Assembly: GCA_905250025.1 (NCBI GenBank)
Contig: CAJNOJ010000460.1
Span: 1 to 64,000, forward strand
Direction of reading: 5' to 3'
Length of the DNA: 64,000 bases
From: Adineta ricciae
Taxonomy: Eukaryota > Rotifera > Eurotatoria > Adinetida > Adinetidae
How positions within the stretch are numbered: the first letter of the stretch is position 1; each line of letters starts with the position of its first letter. Below the pieces are notes generated by a model. That model had not been told where the DNA came from and did not search any database. It saw only the letters and a list, made by a program, of their open reading frames with translations. Made by a program: the position numbers and the translations under genes. This document shows, in pieces, positions 22,774-34,184 of the stretch.

Positions 22774-23324
22774 ACATCATGTGAGTTCTTGATTGGATAA
22801 GAAGATAAATTACTTGTTTACCACATTTGATGAATGATCAGGGGAATTCTTCTATTTGATTCATCCAATTGTTGATCGATAGAACAAGTGTCCATATAAT
22901 CAATATTATTTACCATATCAAGGAAATAACTATCATTCTACATACGATTAACAAGTAAAAACGAATTCTGATCAATGATTTAAACATTCGAACTATAAAC
23001 TACAGTTGATGTTGTTCTCTTTTTTATGTTCGATTTTTGTTTTGTTAATTGATATTCATTCATGAGTGAGAAATTTAGAAATTGTTATTCTAGATAATGG
23101 TGAAGTTAACAACAAGTGAAACAAAACAATTACGTGTAGTTGTTTTCAAATAGAAATGAAAATATGGAAAAATAAATCTTCAGATTGAATTATAATAAGG
23201 TAGAACGTGTGAAGTTGTGATATTCTTGAGAAAAAAAAGATATCAGTTGAAATCTTTTATATTTATCGGGATTATAATCTAAGAATAAGTGCAAATAAAA
23301 TTTAGAATAAAAAGAAATTTTTCT
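22774..23324. other. Intergenic
   Basis: AT-rich spacer between two minus-strand units. It contains AATAAA-like sequences near the 3' end of the downstream gene but nothing else recognisable. Confidence 0.5.
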
Positions 23325-25992
23325 CTAATGTTTTGTTCCAAGACGACTTTTTAAAGTGGCAATTCCAGTGAGAATTTTGTTTTTATGTTCTTCATTGTAA
23401 ATTCCAAACTCGATAAGAAGTTTTTCACCAACATATTGAAATAATCCATATCCATCAACTCGTTCTGCTCGAAAACGCTCGGCATAAGTTTTATAAGCTG
23501 GTCCCATAGAATCGATCCAATAATAAACATCATGTTCCGTCCAGCAAGCTAAATTAGGTCCTTGATACAATGCTGGAAAAGAATATAATAGAAAGATTGT
23601 TTCGATTCATTTCAATGATCGATACTCACGTCTTTTTGACGAAGAAAAATTACTGTATGTATGGGAAGAACGATTTGTTCCATTAGTCATATAATCATTC
23701 TGTCTTTCACCGTATCTACGATCATTTCCTTGAAAAATATTTGGCTGATAATTCACTGGAACATTACGCATGTTATCAGATTGACGTGAGGATTCTTGTT
23801 TAATTGTGCTAGTGTAATGAACAGGTAATGTCATTGGGAATTGGGTATGATTTCTTTCAGCTTCAGCATAATCTGATTGTCTGTTAAAATCGTTTCTTGT
23901 TGAGATGAATTGTGTTGACGATCGTATTGGTTCAGGTGAATGGGATTGATACTCATATTTTATTGTTTTTCTTTCTTCAAATGCTTGTTTAGGTGCTTCT
24001 GGTTTTGCTTCCCATTCCTTTGATAACGATGATGATGTATACAAGGGCGTTTCAAACGATACTTTGGGTTCTTGCTTAGTCGATGACTTCGGTGTTTCAG
24101 ATACTGATTCAAATACTTCGGGTTGAGATTGTATTTCTTCAATGATTGGCTTGGAATCTATATGTAAAGGTTGGGATTCATTTAATGGTGATTCAGGCTC
24201 TTCTACTAATGGCTGTGTTTCTTCTAATGTTGATGTCATTTCTGGTACTATCGCGGGTTCGTCAGTTGATAGTATAGATTCTTCCAATGGTGGTTGTGCT
24301 TGAGCTGGATTAGGTTCTTTGGATGTCGATTTATCTGGTTCAGATGATGAGCGCAATACTTCTGGTTGAGGCTGAGGCTGAGGGTGTGTTTTTGTTTCTT
24401 CAACATCGACAAATGTTGACTCGTCTGTTTTGTCTGTTGCTTGTATTTCTTCTACTGGTACTTTGGGATTCGTTACTTTTGGTTCTGATTCCAAATCTGA
24501 CGACGAGAGTTGAAGTTTTTCTGTTGATACGTCTCGTAATGCGCTCGTAAATTTTGAAAGAATTGATATCGATGTCAGTTTTGAAGTCCATCGTTCTCCT
24601 TCATAGGCAATCCATTTGCTCAAAATTTCGAGGAATTTCTTTGCATAAATCTTCTCTGTCCATTCCGACGGAAGCTTACGATAACCATAATAAGCTCCAG
24701 CTAACTGTCCATAAATGGCTGCTGTCGTATCAGTATCATCACCGAGATTAACAGCTGCACACGCACCTTGTCGAAATGAATTTTCATCAGCCCAAAATGT
24801 CCATAAAGCAGCTTCGAGAGCATTCACAATATAACCTTTTCCGCGAATTCCGTCATCGTAACCTCCTTGTTTTTTATACGATCCTTTGGATATATGTAAG
24901 ATCTCTTTCTCAAACTCATCACCTTGAAACCAATCTTGATGCTTTTCATAAAATTCATCGTCAAGCAGTTGTTCTTTGGTTTCACCATGAAGTGCAGCAA
25001 CAATTAAAGCACCATAATATCGACAAGCATCGTAAGCTTTTTTATCACCATGAGTAATTTGTCCACTAATACCAGAATACAGAACAGCTTTTGCTGGATC
25101 TTTATAAAAGAATAGTGGAACAGGTGCGAGACGCATTAGAGCTCCATTACCAGCAACACCATCTTCACTACATAACACATTGAAATTCTTTAAAAAGTCA
25201 TCATGGGAGAGAAAATCAATATGTTCTAATGGAATATTATTCTCTTTGGCAAACTGTCGCTGTCTGTTTTCAAATTCTTCTAATGATTGTCTCGTCGCTG
25301 CACCAATATCAAAACAAGTTCCTGTTGAAGACATATAACCATGACGATACCACCATTTATAACGAACTAATTGGTCGTAGGGTACAAAATCAGCACGCGC
25401 TATCAGCGAATTTGCCAAGCATAATGCCATTGATGTATCATCTGTAAACTAGAAGATCCGAATTTGATCAAATCTGCGTTCTGACAAATACAATGACATA
25501 CTTGTCCTATTTCTAAACCCCAAGTTCCACCACCTCGAAGATCTTCAACAGGATTCTGAACCAAATATTCTCTCGGTCGAAATTCAACATGAGCACCCAG
25601 TGCATCACCGGCAGCCATGCCAAATATCGAACCTTGAATACGATCAAAAATATCATCCGAATAATTTTTCGGAGGATCTTGCATTTCATTTTCCAGTTCG
25701 TTCGGCTTTTTGATCGATTTCTTTTCATTATCATGATATTGACAATTAAGCCATTGTTTATCTAAACATTCCCATCGAATTACATGCGTTCCTCTTTAAC
25801 AATCTTACCTGTTTGAAATTGACATGCGTCTAAATTTGGTTCCATCAGTTGATCATTACTATTATTGGACGTTGATTCTGAGAATGAATGCGATGATTTG
25901 TTCACATGTTCACTATGCATCGAAGTATCAACCGATGATGTTTCATAATCGATTTCATCTTCAATGGATTTTTCATCGATCGAGTTTGCCAT
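23325..25992 (-). CDS. ADP-ribosylglycohydrolase with C-terminal SAM domain
   Basis: Four exons in agreeing phase: 25809-25992, 25502-25761, 23630-25448 and 23325-23572 (introns 47, 53 and 57 bp), about 836 aa. Exon 1 is an acidic, Ser-rich leader. The DraG/ARH domain starts at ~residue 90 with GSIFGMAAGDALGAHVEF. The metal-binding signatures follow: FTDDTSMALCLANS (149-162), GNGALMRLAP, and GDDTDTTAAIYGQLAG (~385-400), which supply Asp ligands for two Mg ions. A ~300-residue Pro/Glu/Ser-rich linker leads to a SAM domain (WTEHDVYYWIDSMGPAYKTY ... LLIEFGIYN), a protein-interaction module. The enzyme class removes ADP-ribose from arginine or serine; all core residues appear present. It could reverse the action of ARTs such as the 15474 gene; that pairing is inference. 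Its upstream region and first exons are duplicated at 31242-32620. Confidence 0.9.
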
Positions 25993-27030
25993 ATCTAAAA
26001 CAGATGTTGACTGTTTATGTACGGATGAATTTCCTGTTGAGATAGATTGTATCGAAAAAGAAACGTGCTGATAAAAAAAAAGATATTTTGTCTCGTGTTA
26101 AAATAACAAATATGTGATAGAATTTGTTCTGTTTGCATAGATTGGACGAAGAGAAATACGATTAAAGATCCATTTCATCGATGGATGATACATTCATAAA
26201 AAATGTTATTGACAATCTCGGACGACATAGTTTGTTGTAAAATCATAAAGAATACTCTTATCTTATACACAAAAAAAAATCGTTTTTTTTTAAATAAGAG
26301 AATTACATAACCTTCGGTAATACATACTTGTTATGTTTGGAGAGGAAGTACTATAAGAAAATGTTTGAAATTTTATGAGAATTTAAACAAAATCGGAATC
26401 ATTATGAGAAACTTGCTGCGATAGACAAAATCGAATTATTCGTTAATCTATGTGGTTGTTCTGAGTCGAAGGAAATGATAAAAATTCATTTCGAATAAAA
26501 CACCAACTACCGTTATAACTCATGTTTTACCTTTTTATTTTTCTTTCATTTCTTTTTCAACAGTAATAAAGACACTTCAACAAAAATAATCTCTCATTAC
26601 AAACGTACGAGACGAATCATTGAAAGTTTCAAGATCAACAGCAGAAGAAAAACAACGTCGTTCTCCTTTCGTTTTTTTCTCTTCTTTTCGATTACTGTCT
26701 GAACAAATACAACAATTCCATTCTGATTGAGGAGCTTGTTTAGAAGAAAAACATTTCAATCAGTTTTAATCAACAAAGACGTATGCCAACATCATTACAA
26801 AAATTTTCATAAAATTTTTGTTATTCACAAAAACAAACCACATTGAAGTGAAGAACTTCGTTGAGTGAGATATGCATAGAAAAGGACAGCTGATAAAACT
26901 AGCTTCTTATCATAGTGAAGGCGTTTTGTGATGAATGTTAAACTGTTGAGCTATGCTTTATACTCGATAGTTATCCAATGCTGTGATGTGCTCAGTTGTT
27001 GTCATATAAGTGATTACAGGATTGCTTGTC
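25993..27030. repeat. Copy 1 of a duplicated head-to-head promoter region, with a dead exon
   Basis: 25582-26960 (from DraG exon 2 through its upstream region) matches 31242-32660 at high identity. At its far end, 26931-27030 (+) starts MNVKLLSYALYSIVI and corresponds to the signal-peptide exon of the secreted-protein gene at 32633, but it diverges and stops after about 34 codons. So this copy keeps the glycohydrolase and has lost the divergent partner. Confidence 0.65.
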
Positions 27031-27965
27031 CTTGACTTGCAGTCGTTACTTATCAGACTGAATGCTGATTCACATATAAGCAAAGATAGATATGAGTTGG
27101 TTAAAGTCATATCGTCGCTCACGATTGGATTCAAACAAGCGCGAGCAAATAAAATAGAAAAGAGAAATCGGTGTTGATCTTTTATTCTTGTCTTTCTTTT
27201 TTCACGAAAACCATTCACAATTCAACGAATAAATTTTGATTCGATATGATCTAAAGGAAGGACTTCGTATGTATACAATTCAAAAGATACACTTAGACAA
27301 ACCTTTCACGACTATTTGTCTCAGTATGACTTATGAATGTCTTTTAAATCGAGATTCTTTCTTGCAGATGTATAGATAATTTTCCCAGTTGGTTCTTGTT
27401 CGTTTCAAGATGTAAATGTGCTTCAAGGTCTTTGACTAAAAACAAGTCCTATAATCAGATACATAAGAAACTAGTAATATGATTCGAGGAGCCATCTGAA
27501 ATCATGAGGATTAATTAACACGATTTAGAAACCACATGAATTATTTCGATTTCAGCGAAAAAACGAATATTCAGACATTCGGCTTACGAGTGAATGGAAA
27601 CGATAAAATAAGCAGTGAATCAATTTAACTACAACAGAGACATGTGGACAGATAATACTTGGGTGAATTCCTTTCATGAAAGTAAATGAACGAGTCAAAT
27701 CGAAGGAAACTTTTATCGTTAAAACTAAACTTAACTTCGTTCCTAAACAAATGTTAATACAGAAAAATGATAAAAAGTTCGGATCAAAAGACAATGTGTT
27801 CAATGATTATTATATTCTATTCGATCTGTATGATTTGTGAATCGATGCCTATCTTAAATGGCACTAATTCTTTCTTTGAGAAATTCACAACTGTGTGAAC
27901 ATCATTCAGTATTTTTATTAATAAGAAAGATAACTATTAACAAAGAGAAATTCAATCGTTTTGTA
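27031..27965. other. No recognisable gene
   Basis: Short ORFs on the minus strand at 26958-27218 and 27552-27803 have no family resemblance. The sequence no longer matches the duplicated locus beyond about 27040. Confidence 0.5.
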
Positions 27966-30101
27966 TTACTGAAGCCAGCAAAAAAGTACTGTTTCATCGG
28001 CAATTTCATATGGAATATACTGATCAATTCGATATGAACGTACACTATTCTTCCAAATACTACGCATTTTTGAATGCTGTTCATCTCCACCTGTTAAACC
28101 ACCATGACAAATAACAAAATTTAACTTTGGAAAACCATTTATAAGTATGTCTAATGCTTCGGGAAATTGAATATCATCGCCATTTTCACAGCAAAACTCT
28201 ATTATTTGTAATTCTGACAATTGTTTGACGATCAAAGAAAAGACTCTTGTCAAATCTCCAATTCTCCAATCTGTATAAAGATATAATTTTTGTAATCCAT
28301 TTGACATGAAAATCTTGCACAACGAAGTATCACTGAGAAAATTGATTAAATTTTCTGTCATTGAATTTGTATCTTTGTTTTTTCAGGAAAAGTGCAGATT
28401 GAGAGTACGTAAATTAATCATTTTGGATACTAACCAACGTAACTGACATGAACTCAATGGATCGTGGATCGATAATGAAACAATCTCGTGCCACGAGTTA
28501 ACACTTCGTAGGTAAAAGAGACATTTGTCATTCATTTCTATGTCTTCACATGCGATGCTTAGTTCCTTAAAACATATCGGACGACTATAAATGCTGATGG
28601 GCATGGTAGCTGAACGTCGACTTTGCCTATAAGCAAAAAACAATATCAATTATAAAGCAAGAAACAAAGAAAGGTATCTACATACGCGAAGACGTCGTTT
28701 TCACTCAGATATTCACTAGTACTAAAATATCTTTTCGTTTGTGTCGTTGTCGAAACTGCAATACAATAACCGTAATTACGTAAAGATAATTTGACTTCGA
28801 TTGGTAGTCGACTTCGTAATTGTCGAAATGTATCTAACAAAATGGTACTGGTATCCGATAATGATATGATAGTTTCTACACGCCAATGAACCATCAGTGT
28901 ATATGAACACTGAGAGGAAAGCATAGAAAGTAAGTTACGAACAATTACAGGTGCAGCTACCCATCCCAATAACGTGAAACTCGTCAACAAAAGCAAAACA
29001 TCGCGCTCAAATAATTGATCGAGTAACTGTATATCACTATTGCCATGTTCCAATTTTATTTTAAGACGCCGTAGATTTGGAACAAGGTCTTTATTAATCG
29101 TTGAAATTCGACTGAAATAAATAAAGAAAAAACACAATTCTTCAAAGAGTTCGAAACATATAAGATGTTATTTGAATCTTTCCTATATAATGCCATCTAT
29201 ACCAATGTTCTTTTGGTAAAAAAACCTGTTTGAACAGTTAGTTATTTATCTCATTAAAATCTGTACTGAGTTTGTTCGTGACACGATATTTCCACCCGCG
29301 ACATTACCCGCGGTAATGTCGTGGAACCGGTTTTCCAAATAAAAGAAGGAAAACTTACTTGTTCGAACAACGGTTTAATGGATGTTTCTCAGGTAACCAA
29401 AGAGCAGACAGATGAAAGCTAAGATCTTGTAATTGTGGAAGATGTTTGAGTAAATGCACCAGAAAGAGTAATGAACATTGTCGAATTACAATTGATTGTA
29501 AATTAAGATGGCATGTTTTAATCGGTATGAAAACTTCATTGATAGGTAAAACTATTTGTTTATCCAAAGTTTTGTATATACACATCAGAAAACATAGATG
29601 ACATACACGTAAACGTGGAAATAATTTGAAGATGCTTTCATAATAAGCACCTTCAGGTACACCTATATATGTATAAAGCGCCCGACGGAAACTAGTAAAT
29701 CGTACAGTAAACATGGCGAGAGAAGTGTTAGAAAAACACTCATTGAGCATTAATTCGAATACAGAACGTTTTATATCAATTAAACATAAATGACGAAGAT
29801 GAATGAAAGAAGATAAATGTGTGGATAACCATAATCCATTGTCAAAAGCGAACTCATCTGACACACATAATGAGATCAAACTACGGCTGATAGTCGATTG
29901 TGCCAAATGTGTATGATAGAATTCAGTTAAAGTTATATTCATTGTACCAAAACCCAAGTAAACAGACGTAAGCGGCATGTTATTAACGATAGCAGCCAAG
30001 CGAGAATTAAGGTTAGAGAAAGTATTGAACACTTCATGAAACGGAAAATAGGCGAATATTTCATAGAACAATTCGACCGATAAATCTTCCAACGTTGTCA
30101 T
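27966..30101 (-). pseudogene. F-box/LRR-like gene with an in-frame stop
   Basis: Exons 29359-30101, 28686-29111 and 27966-28626 join in matching phase through introns of 247 and 59 bp. The N-terminus MTTLEDLSVELFYEIFAYFP is an F-box core; the rest is leucine-rich (LQDLSFHLSALWL, LRRLKIKLEHGN, LRTLNLHF, LQKLYLYTDWR). In exon 3 a TGA at 28383-28385 interrupts an otherwise open frame that continues for about 139 codons to 27966. So this is either a recently broken gene, a product truncated at ~470 aa, or a sequencing error. Because the frame downstream is fully open, the lesion is young if real. It is a relative of the F-box genes at 7767 and 13024. Confidence 0.65.
29289..29327. repeat. Hairpin in an intron of the F-box gene
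   Basis: The arms cgacattac and gtaatgtcg flank a ccgcg centre, with ttccac / gtggaa extending the stem. It lies inside the 247-bp intron, which is much longer than the gene's other intron; an inserted short element would explain both. Confidence 0.45.
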
Positions 30102-30687
30102 TGCCCTATATTGTGTTTAAATTTCAATTTATGAAATTATCTGTACAGCATTCTTTTCGTTTAATGATTTTATATGAACAACGACACAAAGCTTCATTGT
30201 ACTCTCTGCCAATCACATCATTTTCAATCGTCGATTTTGTCGCTCAATATGAATAGATTGGATACTTTTTACCTTCCTTTCTGACGCGATTTATCTTCTC
30301 CTTAACGGTAATAATAGGAGAGAATGATTGAGTTTTAGCTGTCACATATTAGCGTTCTTTTCATTAGTGATCATTAAATAGACAAGCTGTCTTAGTTCTG
30401 ATGTTTGGTAACGTGAGATCTTTTTTTAGAGACGGTTTGAGACTGTATATGAGTATTCGTTGAGTCCAAGCTGGTTTTTAATAATTCTTATATGATATTG
30501 TCACTACTCAATCAATGACATCAAAATAATATATTCAATTTTATTTAAGATCATTCGATTTGCGTCTTTGATCCTCAGATTGTCAGGAATAAATAAATTT
30601 CTAATAGCACTTCTAATGCGACTTTTTCTTTTCATGGAAATAAAAATGAAATTAATCGTTAACCTCTGTAGTCGCTCTGAATCGAAT
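30102..30687. other. Intergenic
   Basis: AT-rich spacer upstream of the 27966-30101 gene; nothing recognisable. Confidence 0.5.
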
Positions 30688-31240
30688 ACAATAAAGATAT
30701 TTCAACAAAAATAATCTCTCATTACAAACGTACGAGACGAATCATTGAAAGTCTCAAGATCAAAAGCAGAAGAAAAACATTTCAATCAGTTTTAATCAAC
30801 AAAGATATATGCCGACATCATTGCAAAAATTTTCATCAAATTTTTGTTATTCACAAAAACAAACCACATCGATGTGAAGAACTTCGTTGAGTGAGATATG
30901 CATAGAAAAGGACAACTGATAAAACTAGCTTATCTTTTATCTGAAAACACGTTTCATATATGATGTCGAGCCTCTCACCGTAGTGGATGCGTTTCGAGAT
31001 GAATTTCAAACTGTTGATTCATATTTTGTGCTTGATAATTATTGAAAAATGCGTTGCAATCAGAGATGTTGAATATGAACAAGTAATCAGCGATCGATAT
31101 TTGTATTCAATCAATCGAAATCAATCAACTTACTGGAATCTAATAGAGAACGTTCGATCAGCATGGCAAGTTTGCTCCTTGCCACAATATCATCAACAAT
31201 CGAGTGACGGTGTTTGGTTATTTATTCAACGAGAGAAACA
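30688..31240 (+). pseudogene. Partial copy of the secreted-protein 5' region
   Basis: 30688-31240 matches 32228-32872, with an internal deletion of roughly 80 bp in the non-coding part. It includes the first coding exon (30999-31240), whose latter part is nearly identical to 32633-32872. The copy ends at the lone N (31241) at the same point where the other copy reaches its own N (32873). It is therefore probably an allelic or homoeologous contig end placed in the scaffold rather than a separate gene. Confidence 0.6.
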
Positions 31241-31241
31241 N

Positions 31242-31652
31242 ATTCAACATGCGCCCCCAATGCATCACCAACAGCCATGCCAAATATCGAACCTTGAATA
31301 CGATCAAAAATATCATCCGAATAATTTCTCGGAGGATCTTGCATCTCATTTTCCAGTTCATTCGGCTTTTTGATCGATTTCTTTTCATTATCATGATATT
31401 GACAATCAAGCCATTGTTTATATAAACATTCTCATCGAATTACATTCGTTCCACTTTGACAATCTTACCTGTTTGAAATTGACATGCTTCTAAATTCGGT
31501 TCCATCAGTTGATCATTACTATGATCTGATGTTGATTCTGACAATGAATGCAATGATTTGTTTACATGTTCACTATTTAACGAAGTATCGATCGATGATG
31601 TTTCGTAATTGATTTCTTCTTCAATAGATTTTTCATCGATCGAGTTTGCCAT
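31242..31652 (-). pseudogene. 5' fragment of an ADP-ribosylglycohydrolase copy
   Basis: 31440-31652 reproduces exon 1 of the 23325-25992 gene (MANSIDEKSIEEEINYETSS), and 31242-31421 reproduces part of exon 2 before breaking off at N 31241. The acceptor AG of intron 1 (25762-25763 in the intact copy) is AT here (31422-31423), so the copy could not splice normally. The catalytic domain is absent. Confidence 0.75.
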
Positions 31653-32632
31653 ATCTAAAACAGATGTTGACTGTTTATGTACGGATGAATTTCCTGTTGA
31701 GATAGATTGTGTCGAAAAAGAAACGTGCTGATAAAAAAAAAGATATTTTGTCTCGTGTTAAAATAACAAATATGTGATAGAATTTGTTCTGTTTGCATAG
31801 ATTGGACGAAGAGAAATACGAATAAAGATCTATTTCATCGATGAATGATACATTCATAAAAAAATGTTATTGAGAATCTCGGACGACATAGTTTGTTGTA
31901 AAATCATAAAGAATACTCTTATCTTATACACAAAAAAAATCGTTTTTTTTAATAAGAGAATCACATAACCTTCGGTAATACACACTTGTTATGTTTGGAG
32001 AGGAAGCACTATAACAAAATGTTTGAAATTTTATGAGAATTTAAACAAAATCGGAATCATTGTGAGAAACTTGTTGCGATAGACAAAATCGAATTATTCG
32101 TTAATCTGTGTGGTTATTCTAAGTCGAAGGAAATGATAAAAATTTATTTCGAATAAAACACCAACTACCGTTGTAACTCATGTTTTACCTTTTTTATTTT
32201 TCTTTCATTTCTTTTTCAACAGTAATAAAGACACTTCAACAAAAATAATCTCTCATTACAGACGTACGAGACGAATCATTGAAAGTCTCAAGATCAACAG
32301 CAGAAAAAAAAACAACATCGTTCTCCTTTCGTTTTTCTTTCTTCTTTTCGATTACTGTCTGAACAAATACAACAATTTCATTCAGATTGCAGAACTTGTT
32401 TAGAAGAAAAACATTCCAATCAGTTTTAATCAATAAAGACGTATGCCAACATCATTGCAAAAATTTTCATAAAATTTTTGTTATTCACAAAAACAAACCA
32501 CATCGATGTGAAGAACTTCGTTGAGTGAGATATGCATAGAAAAGGACAGCTGATAAAACTAGCTTATCTTTTATCTGAAAACACGTTTCATATATGATGT
32601 CGAGCTTCTCACCGTAGTGGGTGCGCTTCGAG
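31653..32632. repeat. Copy 2 of the head-to-head promoter region
   Basis: High-identity copy of about 25993-26930, between a dead glycohydrolase 5' end and the living secreted-protein gene. It is probably a bidirectional promoter in the ancestral arrangement; no specific element can be assigned. Confidence 0.6.
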
Positions 32633-34184
32633 ATGAATTTCAAACTGTTGAGCCATATTTTGTGCTTGATAATTATTGAAAAATGCGTTGCAATCAGAGA
32701 TGTTGAATATGAACAAGTAATCAGCGATCGATATTTGTATTCAATCAATCGAAATCAATCAACTTACTGGAATCTAATAGAGAACGTTCGATCAGCATGG
32801 CAAGTTTGCTCCTTGCCACAATATCATCAACAATCGAGTGACGGTGTTTGGTTATTTATTCAACGAGAGAAANGTTGGTATTTTCTAAGTCTAGTAACTC
32901 TATATAAACTTGATATGTTTTGGTAGAAGGGCGTTCAGTTGTGTAACTATTTCTGTTTTACAATAAACATCATTTAAGTTAAAACGGATCTAACAACAAG
33001 GTGATCCAAACAGCTGCGTCAAAGGACCAAATGATAATGATGGTCTTTGGACTTCGATGTACCTATCAAGTCAAGTATTTCGCTATGTTCTAATCAATGA
33101 TTCGACTGTACAACAATCAGCATGGAAACATTTTCAAGCATTATACTTTCTTAGTCAAGTTACAGGTAAATCTGGTTATCCTGCACGATCAATAGCTCGA
33201 AAAGACGAATTTCCACCGGCTGATGATTGGTTCCCATCGCCAACTAATTCCAGTCTTCAATACAAAGGCGATACATCCTCTGATGAAATTGTCGGACATC
33301 AATTTATCTATCCATTAGTTTATGATTATCTATGTCAAGATGCTCAACAATGTTCTCAAGCATACGAAATTTTAATTAACATAACAGATCATATCATAAC
33401 ACACGATTGGTATTTAATTGGAGAAAATCATACACATACAACGTGGGGTATTTGGAATCCACGAGAAATTAACAATAATTCATTTTATCAAGAAACTCGT
33501 GGTCTGAATAGTTTGCAAATATTGTCGTTTTTATTTCAAGCGTATCGTCTAACGAAGAATGACCAATATTTAGATCGAATCGATGAATTAATTCAATTCT
33601 ACCAATATGATGTAAATTTAATCAATCAAAAAATGATTGCTGTGTGCGATATTGATTATTCTGATGATGAACTAGAATATTTGTCTTATTTTAACATAGT
33701 TTATGCATTTTATCGAATCAAATCGTCGAAAACACCAAGCGAACGTGCCATGAAACTAATCGAACATTTCAAAGAATACATTTTAATTGGAATTGAACTT
33801 TCACACAAATATAAACGAATGGATAAGTCACCTTTTTATAATTGGATCTATTGTTATGTTTTAAATCAACTAAATTCATCGAATTCTGATTGTGATTCAT
33901 TAATTAGCGATGGCGTATGGTATTTACAACGTCTCCCATTAGAATTAGTGAATTGGCAACAGTACAACTCGATGCGAATGGATATCGAAATCAATCAATT
34001 AGCTGCGTGTTTGACTGATGAATTGTATTCAAGAAAAGTTTTACCGCCAGATGAAAGAATTGTGCATTTATGGAATGGATCACCTTTTCGTTTAGATACT
34101 GGAAACCCTTTTTACGAAGAAGATCCAACGATATTTTTGATCAGTTATTGGGGAATGCGCTTTTATAATTTTCTTGAGAACTAG
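32633..34184 (+). CDS. Secreted protein of unknown function, alpha/alpha-toroid-like
   Basis: Exon 1 (32633-32872) begins with a signal peptide (MNFKLLSHILCLIIIEKCVA) and runs into the single N at 32873. The main exon is open from about 33020 to 34184 and includes GPNDNDGLWTSMYLSSQVFR, FPPADDWFPSPTNSSLQYKG, DTSSDEIVGHQFIYPLVYDY and LIGENHTHTTWGIWNPREIN. Repeated helical pairs and aromatic-rich motifs suggest an (alpha/alpha) barrel like those of glycan-active enzymes, but I recognise no named family and no catalytic pair can be assigned. N-glycosylation sites (NSS, NHT) fit a secreted protein. The sequence between 32873 and ~33020 cannot be joined with confidence because of the gap. Confidence 0.65.

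Noticed and set aside
24323..24550. Leucine-rich plus-strand ORF inside the glycohydrolase gene
   Set aside because: Antisense reading of the Glu/Pro-rich linker, which automatically yields Leu-rich frames.
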